Counted from the stretch's first letter, positions 1-14,500 are shown. The stretch is 64,000 nucleotides of DNA from Dendrophyllia cribrosa (GCA_024195265.1 JAJLRJ010000013.1:19273931-19337930); one strand, 5' to 3'. Made by a program: numbers and translations. The notes: generated by a model not told the origin, from the letters alone.

Positions 1-748
1 GATTCTCTTAACTTACATCATTTCCTTTACCTGTATATTTGTTTTAATCATTTTTCATTAATTTTAATTTTTTAAGTATTAATAAATTAACTGATTTTTT
101 CGTAATGATTTTTTGTAACTGCTGCTTAAAAAATAATCAAGCATTCTTGGGACCGAAAGGGTGGCTAATATGTTCACTCGTTCTAATGGAACCTGAAAAG
201 TGTCTTGAGTTTAAGCATGATCTGTTCAGTGGCTCTTTACACTCTTGAAAGTTATAGAGAAATATTTACTTCTTTGGTCTTCTGATCATCGCATTCTTTG
301 ATTGAAGAACCAGACACGTGTAGCTGCCAACGGCAAGCTGACTTGGCAACGCAGCCCAGCAAGACATCTTTGCTCTTCAAATTTTCATGCCTGTTTACAC
401 ATAAAATTAATTACTTTTAAATAAACATACTAAGGCAATTATAACATTGTGCTTGCAAAAAGAAAAACCAAGATATGAAACAAAGCACAGTGTCCAATTT
501 AATGGGAGGTTGCTGGAAAATCAAATAATATAAGCTTAATTACATGACTTTTTAATAAACTGTCTTTATTGGGCATCTGATCTGAAAATGTTATTAGTTT
601 ATACTGTTGGAACAGTAAAATGTATCTTTGTTAGAAATTAATATTAATTTCACCCAAATGTAAAACTAAAAGTAGAACAGAAGAACTTACCACTTGTAAA
701 GAAAAAAATTGTAAGTTGTAAATTGTAAGCATGGTGCCTGCGACCATT

Positions 749-994
749 GGGACATTCCACTTTTTAGCCCCCCCCCCCCCCCCCCCCCTAAAGAAGGACA
801 TGTTTTGCAAAGAAGGGTTCGGATTTTTTCTTCAAAGAAGCCGACAAAATTTGGAGCCTTCGGATTTTTTTTTCAAAGGTGCCGACAGAAAAATCAACCC
901 TTCGGATTTCATTTTTCAAAGGGCGCCGACAATAAATTGAGGGTTCGGATTCCTGCCATCTTTAGGGGGGGTGCGGATAGAAAATGGAAAGTCC
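749..994. mobile_element. Small TIR element with a C-run
   Basis: Ends GGGACATTCCAC and, inverted, GGAAAGTCCC, each with a nearby run of C/G and GTGCGGAT motifs. Internal TTCGGATT motifs repeat three times. The same family occurs at 17682-18303. Confidence 0.6.
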
Positions 995-1756
995 CATTAT
1001 TTAGACTCTGTCAAGTTCAATGTGATGCACCCAAAACATATGAATTAGTTTTTAAACATGGAGCTCAATGTTCTATGCAGCAAAAACTTCAACATTCCCT
1101 GTAGCAAGATTGTGTATCACAAATGAAATATGCGATGTTGAAGTGCAATTTTAAGCTTAAGTATTATGAAAAAACAATTCGGTTTTCTAGAAACTGGTAT
1201 CCCGCCATTTTGAGTTGCAAATGGCAGATAAAATTAATGATGAATGAAACGGATATCCAGGGTTTGTCATTAATATAAAAAGTTCACTAAATAGCCTCGT
1301 TGGGTGACCTTGTATTTCATAAACAAGCATCAAAAGCTAACATTTTATATACGAAAAGGATTAGCTGGAAATAAGCTTAAATAAAGTTCATTCTGTTTGT
1401 TTACCGGCAAGTTTAATAGAAGTCTGAGAAAGCAAATATCCGTGTTGGAACGCTTGAGAACTCTTAGATCTTGTTTTAGGCTTAATTTAATTTTTTAAAT
1501 GTCAAAGAGACTTACCTTTTAATCTTAAGTGAAGTTTGAGTCAAAGAAAGGTGGAAAGATTATTATCCAAACGATCTTCTGAACGCAGGAAAATCAGAAT
1601 ATTTTTTTCTCTTCCACTCACTCTGTACGCGTCAGATGTATCTTGGTTGTGATTGGTCAAAGAGAAATGGCAACCGGCGGAAAGCGCGGGAAACTGGCTG
1701 CCTCGGCTCCAGTCATCTATCGTCCGGCAACGTGACAAGATGTTCAAAACAAAAGC

Positions 1757-2380
1757 AAAGCCGTCATATCTTTCACTTCATCTTTGAAGCTCGTCACAGG
1801 TGAAGTCAAAGTTCTTAGTATGTTTGACCTCACCTTTGACAAATGTCAAAAGAAACGAGTACCAAAGCCGTCATATCTTTGACTGTACCTTTGACGCGTG
1901 TCAAAGGCGAAGTCAAAGTTGTTTACATATTTGACCTCGCCTTTGACAGGGGGCCAAAAGAATATCAAAGCTGTCATATCTTTGACTTCACCTTTAACGC
2001 GCGTCAAAGGTGAAGTCAAATACGTCGTCGTATTTGACCTCGCCTTTGTCCCGTCTTCAAAGGTATATGCAAAGCCGTTATATATTTGACATCACCTGTG
2101 ACGCGCGTCAAAGGCGAAGTCAAAGTTGTTTCCACATTTGACCTCGCCTTTGACAGGTATCAAAGGAATATCAAAGCTGTCATATCTTTTACTTCACCTT
2201 TGGCGCACGTCAAAGGTGAAGTCAAACACGTCGTCGTATTTGACTTCGCCTTTGTCCCATCTCAAAGGTATATGTAAAGCCGTTATACATTTGACATCAC
2301 CTTTGACGCGCGTCAAAGGTGATGTCAAAGTCGATGCCACATTTGACCACACCTTTGATGAAAGTCAAAGGTATAGCAAA
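1757..2380. repeat. Six-unit ~103-bp satellite with internal dyads
   Basis: Units start at 1757, 1864, 1967, 2071, 2173 and 2276 (102-107 bp). Each begins AAAGCCGTCATATCTTTGAC and contains dyads such as CACCTTTGACGCGCGTCAAAGGTG. Odd and even units resemble each other more, which suggests a higher-order dimer. Confidence 0.9.
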
Positions 2381-2395
2381 TCCAATATTTCGTGC

Positions 2396-3335
2396 AGCAG
2401 CCCCGATTTTAGGACCAAGCCGACGTTTAACGTCGCGTTCTTCAAATATTTGTGGGGGATTATTAGCGCACTAGGTGTGAATCCTGCATATCAGTCTCTC
2501 AACAGGTTCTTCATATCAGCAACATTGCTTTGGAGATGTAGTATTTTTAAATTTTTGGCTTTGCAGCTGAGCGTCCATGTGCGAAAGAAACAAGTATTTT
2601 TCACTCAGTTAAAAGGCTTTTCTAAAGCGAGGATGCAAATCAGTGGTCTTTTGAATCTTTGAACTGAACAGAAACAGTAATAAAGAAAATTTAGCTGTAT
2701 TTCAAGAATTTCTTAATTAATTTCTTAATTTATTTGCGGCATTCCCTGCAACATCCTTTCTCTGGGGTTGCTTTCATAGCCAGAAAACAAACTGCTTACG
2801 AAAATGAAAACGATCTATAAATAACAAAGTTGCAGTTTATGCTAAGTTACTTCTCGTCTAGTTGTGATTAAACGTGATCCGGATTCGGACGACCAAATTC
2901 GAGCTATTCGCTAGACCATAGACACAATGAAAAAATTTCTTCAGTCTAGAATTCGGCTTTATTTATCGACTAAAAATAATACCTAGAACCTGACTATAAA
3001 TATAAACTTAAGTGGCTGATAAGAGGCTACTTTGTTATTTATAGTAAGATCATAACTGACCATTGTATTGTATTGCCCCTACTCTGTGCCAGTCAGACCA
3101 TACTGCATATCGTTGGCTTCCATTAAACACAGAGCGGGCCTATTTATAGTTTTTAAGGCTGTTTTTGCCAATAGGAAACGATAACTTTAGACAGATAGGG
3201 ATAACTGGGTGCGAACAGGAACAGAAAACTAATTAAGATTTATTTAAACGTGTGAATTTCCAAGGAGAATGTGGACCCCTAATGCGTTCAATAAAATCAA
3301 CCCTCTGGCTTGTGATGAATTGACGTGCACGCCTA
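2396..3335 (-). repeat. Dispersed repeat, copy a
   Basis: This segment is repeated in reverse orientation at 29518-29940 plus 35838-36005 (copy b, split by insertions) and 36320-36853 plus 37017-37035 (copy c). The - strand ends in a short open stretch [11 protein letters not shown] followed by a stop. I do not recognise the family. It abuts the 103-bp satellite. Confidence 0.8.
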
Positions 3336-3529
3336 CTCGCAAAGTTGAGCACGATGGAATGTAATCTTGTCGCTTCGTGTTTATCACAGGAGTGCTTTAA
3401 AGTTAAATTCGACAATGACTTCTGCCGCATCGTCGACTGAGCCAGTCGAATATTCGGAAGAAGTTCGACAATTACTTCACATGTACCGAATCGAATTTTA
3501 AACTTACGTTTTATCCACAATTCTACATT

Positions 3530-4425
3530 TTTTTCTATCTTTATAAAAACTCACTCATTAATTTAATGCGACTCTATTAAATTCGACGTCTAAATCAAAT
3601 GTCGAATTTAATTATTTGAGTCGACCCAAATAATGTGCCGCCCACCAGGCTCACGAATTCAAGAAAAGCTCAGGCAAAACAGGCTAGGGTTGAGGGATTT
3701 GTCAGTTTAAATCATTATAATGGTCCCAAATTGATGGCTTCCCCTTGTCGAGTCGAGACTCAGAATGGTAAATTGAGTATTTTCTTGCAGCATTAATCAA
3801 GCTACATAGGTTCCATCAGGGACTGGCGTTAACATTTATTTAATATCTCGGCCAGAGCTACTGCTGGTTAGCCTGAGGCAGGTCGTAAGGTGCTTTATTT
3901 TGTTATTGTTCTGATTACGAAAGGAGTGAAATCATGCGTACGGCCGCCAAATTAATTTTTAAGTAATGATCCGCATAAGAAGGATAGTGCTGAACGGCAA
4001 TGCACGATTGAATGTCAACTATTTTCATTGTTACAACTGGTGATCTCATTGGCCTAGACTCAAAAACCGCTAAAAAGTTAAGGTTCAAGGTGCATAAAGT
4101 CTAATTTTTTTAAGGTTTCAAGTATTTTGAGACTTAATCGCACAACATGCAATTTTTAAAAGATATTGTATTTGGGGAACTTAATCAAAGAAGCAAAATT
4201 AGTAGCTATTGTCTTCTGGTATTCTGATTGGTTAAGCACGAACATTTCCTAAAATATATTTCACGCAAATGGATTTTCTGTATTTTTATAATGAAATATA
4301 TATGAACCATCAGCCCCTCCTCTATTCTTAAAATCAAAGATATTCTATGTGGGAAAGAGCCAATGCCGCAGAACAATGAAGTTTACTATAGTTCTTATGT
4401 GAACATTACTTAAAAGCAATTATCT
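3530..4425. other. Non-coding, nothing recognised
   Basis: AT-rich intergenic DNA between the repeat copy and a small TIR element. I see no gene, RNA or clear repeat. Confidence 0.5.
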
Positions 4426-4426
4426 T

Positions 4427-4630
4427 AGGGCTACTACTATTAGCGGTGCATAAATGTTGCGATTTTGTAAACTGCGTATTTTGCGATTTTGTAAAGATTT
4501 GGCTGAGGAGAAAATACTGCGGCAACTAAATTACTGCATAATTACTTACTGAGGCAACTAAATTTTGCGATTTGCTGAACAGTCGCAAAAATCGCAAAGT
4601 TTGGTTGCCGCAAATATTAGTAGCCTTAAG
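4427..4630. mobile_element. MITE with TIR AGGGCTACTACTATTAGCGG
   Basis: The left end AGGGCTACTACTATTAGCGG matches the reverse of GCCGCAAATATTAGTAGCCT at the right. Flanked by TTA/TTAA. It lies 300 bp upstream of the TATA box of the TRPA1-like gene. Confidence 0.6.
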
Positions 4631-4927
4631 GTATGCCAATCTAATAGCCAAAACAACCACGGAATTAGCTACAGACTATCTTTCCATAATTTGAGACAGT
4701 AAACACCATGCATTAAACATTTTAATGCCAAACTATTAACCGATTTTTAAAAATTAAAAATCGCTTATAGCTTATACGAAAAACCGCTATTCTGTCTGTT
4801 GCTTTTCTATTCGAAAACTTTTTAGCATTAATTAACTTCCCTTTCACTTGTTTTCCTAACAAAAGAGAGGCTTGAGCGTTTTTATTAAATAGACCTATTG
4901 ACCTATGCTCGGCAACATAAATTAACG

Positions 4928-4942
4928 CGTATATATATAAAG
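4928..4942 (+). promoter_or_regulatory. TATA-like core promoter of the TRPA1-like gene
   Basis: TATATATAA lies about 65-75 bp upstream of the ATG at 5004, which would put transcription start near 4960-4970. An in-frame TAG sits just upstream of the ATG, so no longer N-terminus is encoded in this exon. Assigned from position and motif only. Confidence 0.45.
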
Positions 4943-5003
4943 TCCAGACTACTATTCTTAGCTTTATATACTTTGGACTTCCCGTTCTGTGAACAACGTT
5001 AGC

Positions 5004-5108
5004 ATGGAAGAGGCTCTCGAATTGTTAGATGTGGCTGAAGACTCAGAGATATCTCCTTTCGTCGCCAGTGATTTTAAAACACAGAGGAGGTTTTCACTAA
5101 TTCCAGGA
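5004..5108 (+). CDS. TRPA1: TRPA1-like exon 1 (residues 1-35)
   Basis: Encodes the N-terminus beginning [13 protein letters not shown], acidic and before the first ankyrin repeat. It ends in phase 0 at donor GTGAGT. The following intron is 4.6 kb and full of transposon remnants. Confidence 0.85.
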
Positions 5109-8100
5109 GTGAGTTAAATTAATAATTGTTCCTTGCTTGTGATCGCATCGTTTGTGTAATAGAAAGTCCGCGTAGCATCCTTGCATGTTCTAGGACAGTT
5201 TATTGGCTTATGTCTTGACAAACGCTCTAAAACCCCGGGTCTAAAACTCATATTATGGCTGATTCTCTTTTCGAAAATTCACTTGATATCTTCCTCTTAG
5301 TATTCTATGAGCATTTCGTGTCTGTCAAAGGTACTCAGTATCAGGTATGTCGGCTACTACTAAACGCTCTGCAAATTTGCTAAATAATTCCTTATCAAGT
5401 ACCCCATCCAAGCCAAATTCAAAACAGGTTAAACTCCAACATGATGGTGGCAGCATTGAATCGATAAAAGTGTTCATGGCCAGCATCGACAAGAAACATG
5501 AAGAAACTATACAAGCTGAATCACATCGTTGAGAGTCTGGCTACCCTAAACACTGATATTTCTGAATTGAAGGATTCTTTATCATTCTTGCACGGCACTA
5601 CTGATGAGCTGGCCAAGAATCAGAAGATCCAAGGCGAGGAGATCAAGACTTTAAAAGAGAAAATTCAGAAGATCGAAACAGAGAAAAAGACAATGAATAA
5701 TGCAATCACCGATATTCGTGCATTATTCCATGAGGAATAATCTTATCTTTCATGATGTTTCCAAGCAACATGACGAAGAACCGATTGCAACTGTAAAGCA
5801 GTTCATCCAAGAAAAACTACACCTAGATCCAGCGCATGTTGAGATCGAACGAGCGCACGGACTACTGATTGCCAGATTTTTGCGATCCATTCGCTCCGCA
5901 ATCGCTCTTAAGCGGGGAACTGATTTCGGAATTGGGAAGCAATTCCCCAAAGAAGTGCATCAGCGACGCACGAAACTGTAACCAATATTTAAGAAAGCTA
6001 AACAAGAAGGGCAGAAAGTATCCTTAGTAAAGGATAAACTCTATATTAATGGTATTTTATACAGAGCCGCTGAGGCACTTGAAGGTATGTCACATTGATG
6101 TGTACTCATGTAATCTAAATCTTTATGAGCAATTGAAATTTCAGTTGTGTCCAATTCGACCTCGTGGAACACATCTCTAGTATTTGGTCTTCATGTAATA
6201 ATCCCATTCAAACTATTATAGAAGAAATTGAATGTATCAGCTGTGGTAATTACTCAGTATCACATGAAATGTGATTGTCTAGACTTACTAAATATCAAAT
6301 TAATAAGTTGCGCAAGGAATCGTTTAGCTGTTACCAGTGTTTTGAAGTCAATATGCCATTCAATTCTCTTACTGATCGCGATTTTAATTGATAATCCAAA
6401 TGAAAGTGTTTATGACAAACTCGGACATTTAAATTTCAACCCACTCAAGTCAAATCAAGCCATAAATGCAAAGTAATTTTAGTGAGTTTTATATTATGAA
6501 TAGTTAATTGTATGGATGAAATACACGGCAAAGAAATAATACAGTAGAACCCCGCTAACTCGAACTCTGAAGGGAAACGAAAATCAGTCAGTCGAGTTAG
6601 CGGGGGTTCGAGTTATCGAGGTCGGTGAAAAATTTATTTATTTTTGTTAATTATTAATAATAGTGGCGATATATAGCGTGAACATAGTTTTATTATCTAC
6701 TTCTGTGGTAAACATCGCTCAATTTGCGTATGGTAACAAATAATTCCAATTAACATTTGGGTACACGTTTTTTTTGTAATATAAACGAAGTTTGTCATGT
6801 TTGTAGTGTATTACTACAGTCCAACTAAATACAAAACAACATTAAAGAAGTAACCATGTCCGTTCAGTCCTATTTTCACTGCCAAAACAAAAGACACCAT
6901 CCGGTAGTGACTGATAAGATCGTGAAAGGAATGTTAAATATGTGATCAGTCAGGCGAAGTTACAATCAGGTAACAAGCAGCCTATTTTCTTGATACTGTA
7001 TTTTGAGAAGTCATAACAACAGAGTTCGAGTTATCGGGGTAAATTTGGGCCAAGGGAAACGAAAAATAGTTCCAGTTAGCGGGGAATTCGAGTTATCCGA
7101 GTTCGACTTATATCCGAGTAAAAATGATTAAAAAATAGGACCAAATCCAAGGGAAATCGAACTTCGAGTTATCCGAGGTCGAGAAAGCGGGGTTCTACTG
7201 TATACATAAGAATTTTAGTTACCCCCATATACAACAAATTATGGTTCTTTTTCAATTCATGATGTAAGGGTGCAAATCTATAGAATTCAATCCCTCAGTA
7301 TTAAAAACAGATCACCGTATACAGTACAAAGAAAAAAAACAAACTATATCTTCTGATAAATCAATGAGTAATCAACTTTTGAGCTGCAACATTTGACCGT
7401 TTTTAAACAAGTTTTACACGATTTACTAATACAATTAAGAATGTCAATAGCCCACATTCGATTATTGAAATTATAAACATGACCCCAAGTCTTTCTGCAG
7501 AATGTTAGACTATGAATCAGCCCGTATGAATGTTTTGTTTTGTTTTGTATTCCGTCAGCTTGTTTTTTTTTTTTCAGAGTAACGTTCGTTAATTGGACAG
7601 CTGACATGGATCCTGCAATCAATTAACGGAACCTTTAAAGTGCACCTAACCCCTCAATTTTGTTTTGCTTAATCAAGTTTATGTACGTTGAAAAGTTGAA
7701 TAGTTGAATATTTCTTGTTTTTAACGTCGCGTTAGTGAGTTATAGAGATTTGAATTTACAAAATGCTTATTAGATGACGTAAATTCGGGAATCATTTATT
7801 ATACAACTACTTGTTTTTACCTCCAAGTAATATTTTTTACGAATCAATTGACTATCCACAGTTTATATTTAGTGTTTCTCAAATTGATTTTCCTTAAGTT
7901 GTATACTACGTATTGTTAATTGACGTAGAAATAATGGCAAAATCCCGAATTTACGTCATCTAATTAGCATTTTGTAAATTCAAATCTCTATAACTCACTA
8001 ACGCGACGTTAAAAACAAGAAATATTTAACTATTCAACTTTCCAACGTACATAGAGTTGATTAAGCAAAAAAAAAAAAAAATGGGGGTTAGGTGCACTTT

Positions 8101-11100
8101 AATTAACTACCCAATTGGCTAAAATGCCAAACGCGAACGGTAGCTTATTTACGAGAGGACTAAATGAGTGACAGCTAGTGAACTTAATAGTGGGATGAAT
8201 AATAATAATATAATGAATAATAATAATTCATCCCACTATTAAGTTCACTAGCTGTCACTCATTAACTAACGTTCCATTTCTCGATGTTATGGTATCTCTA
8301 CACAACGGTATAATAGAAACTGATTTATATACTAAGCCTACAGATAAACACCAACACATCTCAGTACATCATGCCATCCTAAACAAACTAAAAAAGCTAT
8401 TCCTTTCAGTTTAGCCTTTCGCCTCCGCCGCATTTGTTCCACTGACGCTAAATTTAAACTTCGCACTAATCAATTAAAATCATATCTCCTCGCACGAGGT
8501 TATCATAAAACTTTCCTTAACCGACAGTTTCTGCGCGCTGCTAATATTTCTCGCAATGACGCCTTGCTAACTAAACCTGATGATTCCACTGACCATTTAC
8601 CTTTCGTTGTTACATATAACCCAGCTATTCCTCGCATCTCCAATATCTTACGCAAACATTTCAATATATCACTCTCCTCCAATCGCTGCCGGGACGTCTT
8701 TACACACCCACCTTTCGTTGCTTACAGACGTAGTGCTAACCTACGCGATCTTTTAATTAGAGCGCAATTACCACAAACCACCTCTAACAATTATATACTA
8801 ATTTACCACCGGGCTCTTTCCGTTGTGGACAAGATTGTGCCACTTGTCCTTTTGTCACCAACGTCTTAAAGACTATATTTTTTATTCTACAGGCGAAACC
8901 CGTTCCATCACTTCACATATAACCTGTAACACTAAAAACTTAATCTACATGATACAATGTAACTGCTGCCATTAACAATACATTGGTGAAACTATGACGT
9001 CTTAAAGACAGATTTAACGAACATCGACGTTCCGTTGACAAACCTAACATTAAATCCAAACCTACTACTGTCTCTGAACACTTTCTTTTCCATCCTAACC
9101 ATTCCAACACTGACATGCAACTTATTCCACTAGAAATAATTCACAATTCACGGGATTCTATTCGAAAAGCCAGAGTCGTATTTAATAGATAGAGCGAAAA
9201 CACTAGAACCACGTTTCATGAACAGACGTGATAAATTGTATAGTTTACATATACTAGCTATATCTTTAGTTTTTATTATCTTGTAGGTCATTTCCGCCCC
9301 TCTTTTTTTTAAATATGTATTGCGACATTCTCCTTTATATAATAATGTATTCATTTTATAATTTAGTAACATCTTATAACCTGAAGAAGGCTGGTCTGGC
9401 CAGCCGAAATATTGTTTGAAATATATTTACTCGTTGTATCAGCTTTGCAGTAGTCCTTGGACTTCTCGTTAGTATATTGATTCATTTTAGCTGATTAGGT
9501 CTCCTCCTGTGAGATCCAACGAAAAACCAGCAGGATCTTCGTCCACGGTTTTTGCAGTTAAACAAGTTTATTCTTAGTAGAAAACAGGATTAATAGCCAA
9601 AACGTAACCTGGCTTTCAGTACAGTTTAAAATTTTCACTGTGAAGTTTTTTTGTTTTCTCCTTTTATTAGAAAGCGGGCAAAGGAAACAAGTTGCAAAAG
9701 TTACATCTCGCAGCTTTATCAGGAAATGAAGTTGAGGTTCAAAAATTGCTTGGAAAAGGAGTTGGCAAGTGTTTAAATTTACCCTTTTTTATTGTGACTC
9801 TTCTTTATCTGATTTCTAACGAGACAGGGCAAACGGTTTGCTAGGATTTTCCAACACCCAAAGACCTATTGAACAAAAATACTAGTTACAGGAAACATAT
9901 AAAAAGCCTACTCGCAAGCAAATATTTTATGTGTATTTATGTTTGTTGTGACCGACCAGATCTGCAAGATAACTTGAGATCGGCCTTACGACAATAATCA
10001 GTAAACCCAACAGAAAATTATGTGCCTCATTTATCTCTTAGTAAACCGCATTAAGAATTATAAATAAAGCCACATTACTAAACTCTTCCTTTCGCAGATG
10101 TAAATGCTCCGGATTCATTCGGCAAAACACCCCTGCACAATGCTATCCTTGGTAAACATGTGGCCATTGTGGAACTGCTGATCAAATCTGGAGCTGATGT
10201 CAAATGTCTGGACATGCGAGGAGACACTCCTCTGCACGCAGCTGTCAGAGTCAACAGCGAGGCAATTGTCATAGTGAGGATTTAAAATTGTGTTACTCCC
10301 TTTACTTCACTCCAGAGCCTCGTCTCTTTAAAAATGTGCCACGATTGTTTAAATGTTTTGGCAGGCTTGTCCAGATAGTCCAAAGGATGAGGTAGAGTTA
10401 AGCTCCAGCTTAATGGGCCATTTGGCTTGTAAAATGTCTTAGTTTTGCCAAGTCTTTCACTACTAAGAGTGCCGAAGTTAAATTTTCTCTTTCACCTATG
10501 CATTTCTTTGCAAGTTGTTTGGAAAAACAAAGGAAGTTTCCTTTGTATTTGGTTTGATTTGTTTTGATTTGATTTGATTTGGCCTTTTTGCGTAAAGAAA
10601 CAATGCACAGAATGATGTCACCATTCTGAAACCACCAATATTCAATGTACTCAGGTAAATTAAGGACTGGGTCTGCCCCTATTTTATGAATCTATCTATC
10701 TTCAGAAGGAAACGTGTCATAAGTATGAGGCTTAGCAACGGCATTCAACTTGTTAAGATAGTCCTTTTTGACGTTGATGTTTCCATGACAACCTATCACG
10801 TGACCATTTGAGCTTTTACTTCCGGTTTGTTACTTTAGTGCTCTTGCAGACAAGGAAAAATTGTGTTTTCTGAGAATTTTAAGTGGTATTATTTCTACCC
10901 TTTTAAGGTACTTTCCAAATATAACTGAAAACGTGGTCCACCTACTGTACGTGGCATGACTGTTTTCTGGTGTTTGCGTGACAACAAAATCGTGACATTT
11001 TAATCGTTACGTGACCTTGACAAGCCTTCCAGTTAGTTTCGCGTGTGACTTTGCGCACTTAAAAATATCCAAACGATAGTTTGTCAGTCAGAGTGGTTTA

Positions 11101-11488
11101 AGTTCTCCTGCACTTAGCCTAAAGAAAAACATGGAAATTTCATACCTTAATCAGTTGCGTGACTCTTTTCCTGACAACTTCATATCAAAATTAACCTTTG
11201 TATCATGCTTAAGCCTTTGGCTAAGTTTCATATCAATATGTTCCATACTTTATGAGAAAGACCACCCCCCTTAATTGTTGGATGTACCGTATAACTGACC
11301 GACGGTTGTCCAATACTCGGACAAATTTATGCATAGCATTGTATTGTATTATATGACCATAACAATGGTTTAACAATATATTCTAGAACGGCACAATACA
11401 GCACAATGTATTACACACAATGCTATGCATAAATTTGTGAGAGTATCGGACAAGTATGAACTGACCCAGGCCTTAATAGAGGGTCTCA

Positions 11489-11527
<39 letters not shown>

Positions 11528-14500
11528 GGGGGGGTGGGAGGGGGTCTTAATATACCTGAGTAGTGTAATCTTTCCTTACATGGTACAGAGAGTCGCTAAG
11601 AGAGCAAAATCAAAATGAACTGTTGCTTTGCAATACCGATACCTTTGTAATTGCGCTTGCAATGAGCTCTGCAACTTCAGTAGAGAGTATACTCAATCCA
11701 TTGAACAGGATTTCTAGCTATCTAACTTGGTCTTTTCTAATAATTATAGTAACTGAACGATATATATTTTTGTACTGTCCATAGCTGCTGTTGAACAACA
11801 GTAAAACTAATGCAAACGCCAAAGGATTTGATTCATACACGCCTCTTCACATTGCTGCCCAGCTTGACAATGTTGATATCTGCAAGCAATTGGTAAGAAA
11901 AGTAACAAAAGGGTTTTTCCCTCTTAACTTGTAAAGCTACTGTGATATAGTGAAACCTGTATTAAGCGGGCACCATCTGGACCCTCGCTAGTGTCAGACA
12001 GAAGTCCCATAAAACTTTTTTTATCTTGCCTAGGTTGAGCATGGGGGTGATATCTGCCAGACAGCTGAAGACAAGATGACCCCGTTTGGTATGGCGGTAT
12101 CCAAGGGAGCACAGTCCGTGGTTGAGTACTTCGCTAAAATTGGTAAATGTCTCCTTAACAATTATTCACCGAAGTGGATGTGAATAGCAGATACGATTCC
12201 GAGTTTGAGTAGCCAATCAGAGCGCGCGAAAAATGCTTGGCTTGTTTGGTAATACTAATATTATAATTATTTACTCTTTCGATAAATGTTTTTCCATCAT
12301 ACAAAGTTTAACTCTATTAATACTTTGTTTTTCATCTCAGTCGAGGAAAAACAACTTGACGTGGAAAGTCTCATTTCAAATGCTGACGATGACGGAAGCA
12401 CGTTACTGCATCTTGCAGTGGACAGCGGTATTCTACCGGTAAGATAGAAGAATCACCATTCCGTTTAATGAACAGTACTTATGCAATGGATTCAAGTGGT
12501 ATGTTGTGAAGTATCACACCAGTGATTTAATTGGTTATTATATAATTAATTGATATTGGTTGCATGTTATAAAAAAAAAATTATTCCGTTTTATGGCACT
12601 TCTCCCCGCGAAAAATGTTTTTATTTTCCCAGTAGGTTCATTCTATAGTGAAATTGGAGAAAGTGAAATGTTGATGGATAATTGTATTTCCTCAGATTGT
12701 GTCGCTATGCTTGAAGTTGGGATTAAACGTGCGTCAGCCAAAGGTAAAAGTGATAGTTCCTAATCACGTCAAACAATTAACGCGTTCCAAACTAAAATGT
12801 GGTATTACGATTTAGACAAAATCGGTGTAAAATTACCATTACTCACTGAATAAGTTTGCCATTCCGAAAGACACTGGCTAATTGGACGGAGAAAAATGGG
12901 GCTTCCGTCAAATTCATGAGAAACAAAACAACAATTTTTCTGATTCAGTTAAAGTTTATCATTTTATTCACTGTACCTCTTCCCTCCTTATATTGTTACA
13001 AATCTGGTAAATATTCAGAAATTCTGATCCCCCCATTAACAAATCGAACAAACACAGCTATACACATCTTATTCTAAAAGGATTCAGAAATTCTGATCCC
13101 CCCGTAAATTAACTGAACTAAAACAGCTATATACATCTAATTCTTAAAAAATCAGAAATTCTGATCCCCCCGTCAGTTAATCGAACAAAAACAGCTATAT
13201 ACATCTTATTCTAAAAAAATTCAGAAATTCTGATCCCCCGTCAGTCAACCGAACAAAAACAGCTATATATATCTAATTCTTAAAAATTCAGAAATTCTGA
13301 TCCCCCCGTCAGTCAACTGAACAAAAACAGCTATATACATCTAATTCTTAAAAATTCAAAAATTCTGATCCCCCCGTCAGTTAACCGAACAAAAACAGCT
13401 ATATACATCTAATTCTTAAAAATTCAGAAATTCTGATCCCCCCGTAGATTAACCGAACAAAAACAGCTATATACATCTAATTCTTAAAAATTCAGAAATT
13501 CTGATCCCCCCGTCAGTTAACCGAACAAAAACAGCTATATACATCTTATTCTAAAAAATTCAGAAATTCTGATCCCCCCGTCAGTTAACCGAACAAAAAC
13601 AGCTATATTCATCTAATTCTTAAAAATTCAGAAATTCTGATCCCCCCTGTCAATTGACCGAACAAAAACAGCAATTCACAATGTAGTCTAGAAGGATTCA
13701 GAATTTCTGACCCCCCATCAATTAACCAAACAAAAACAGCTATACACTAATTTTAAAATGCTTCAGCGAACAGATCAAACTTTTTTCGTAAAAATGTGAC
13801 AGTTTGGAAATGAATTTATCATTTGCTTGACACAAAAAAACTTAAAAACCTAAAAATCACTCGTGAAAACTTAACCTGGACAGCCAGATGACCCTTGCGT
13901 GACCAGACATAAATGCAAAAATGATATTCCACTGTCACAGTCTCTAAACACTGTTACACAGCCAACGAGAAGGGTTGCCTGTATAGTATGCAAACGGCAA
14001 AAACAACAGAGCCAGGCAACCGTTCTAGGCGGGTTACTCCCTGCATGAAAACAGGTCCTTACATGTCATTAAAACGGCATCTATTTCTTTAAGGTGGCTC
14101 ACGATAGTTCCTAGCTTTTTTTATCACTTATACTGTCAATTATTTATCAGTTGAAGCTACAATGGTGGTATAAAACAATGGCCAGTCATTGGTGAACAAG
14201 TTATAGTGATGTCTCTTTTATGATTTAACAGGTTACCATATTAACGGTATAACCTTTTAAAGACACCCTTAATTTTAGCTTTAAGTGCCTATTGCTAAAA
14301 AAACCGAGCTCTGTGACCCCCATTTTTTATTATTGAATTGCAATAAACATGTTACATGTACAGTAGGTTTCAACTTTGTGCAAAGTTCAAAAAATTATTG
14401 TGAAGGGATTCATAGTCACCTTAAATCAATGCTAATTACAATTTACTAATAAAAAAATGGGGGGTCATCAAGCCCATTTTTTAATAATATTAGCACTTAA

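Noticed and set aside
1898..2662. Several + strand ORFs over the 103-bp satellite
   Set aside because: Repetitive TSPLTRVKGEVK products follow the satellite period.
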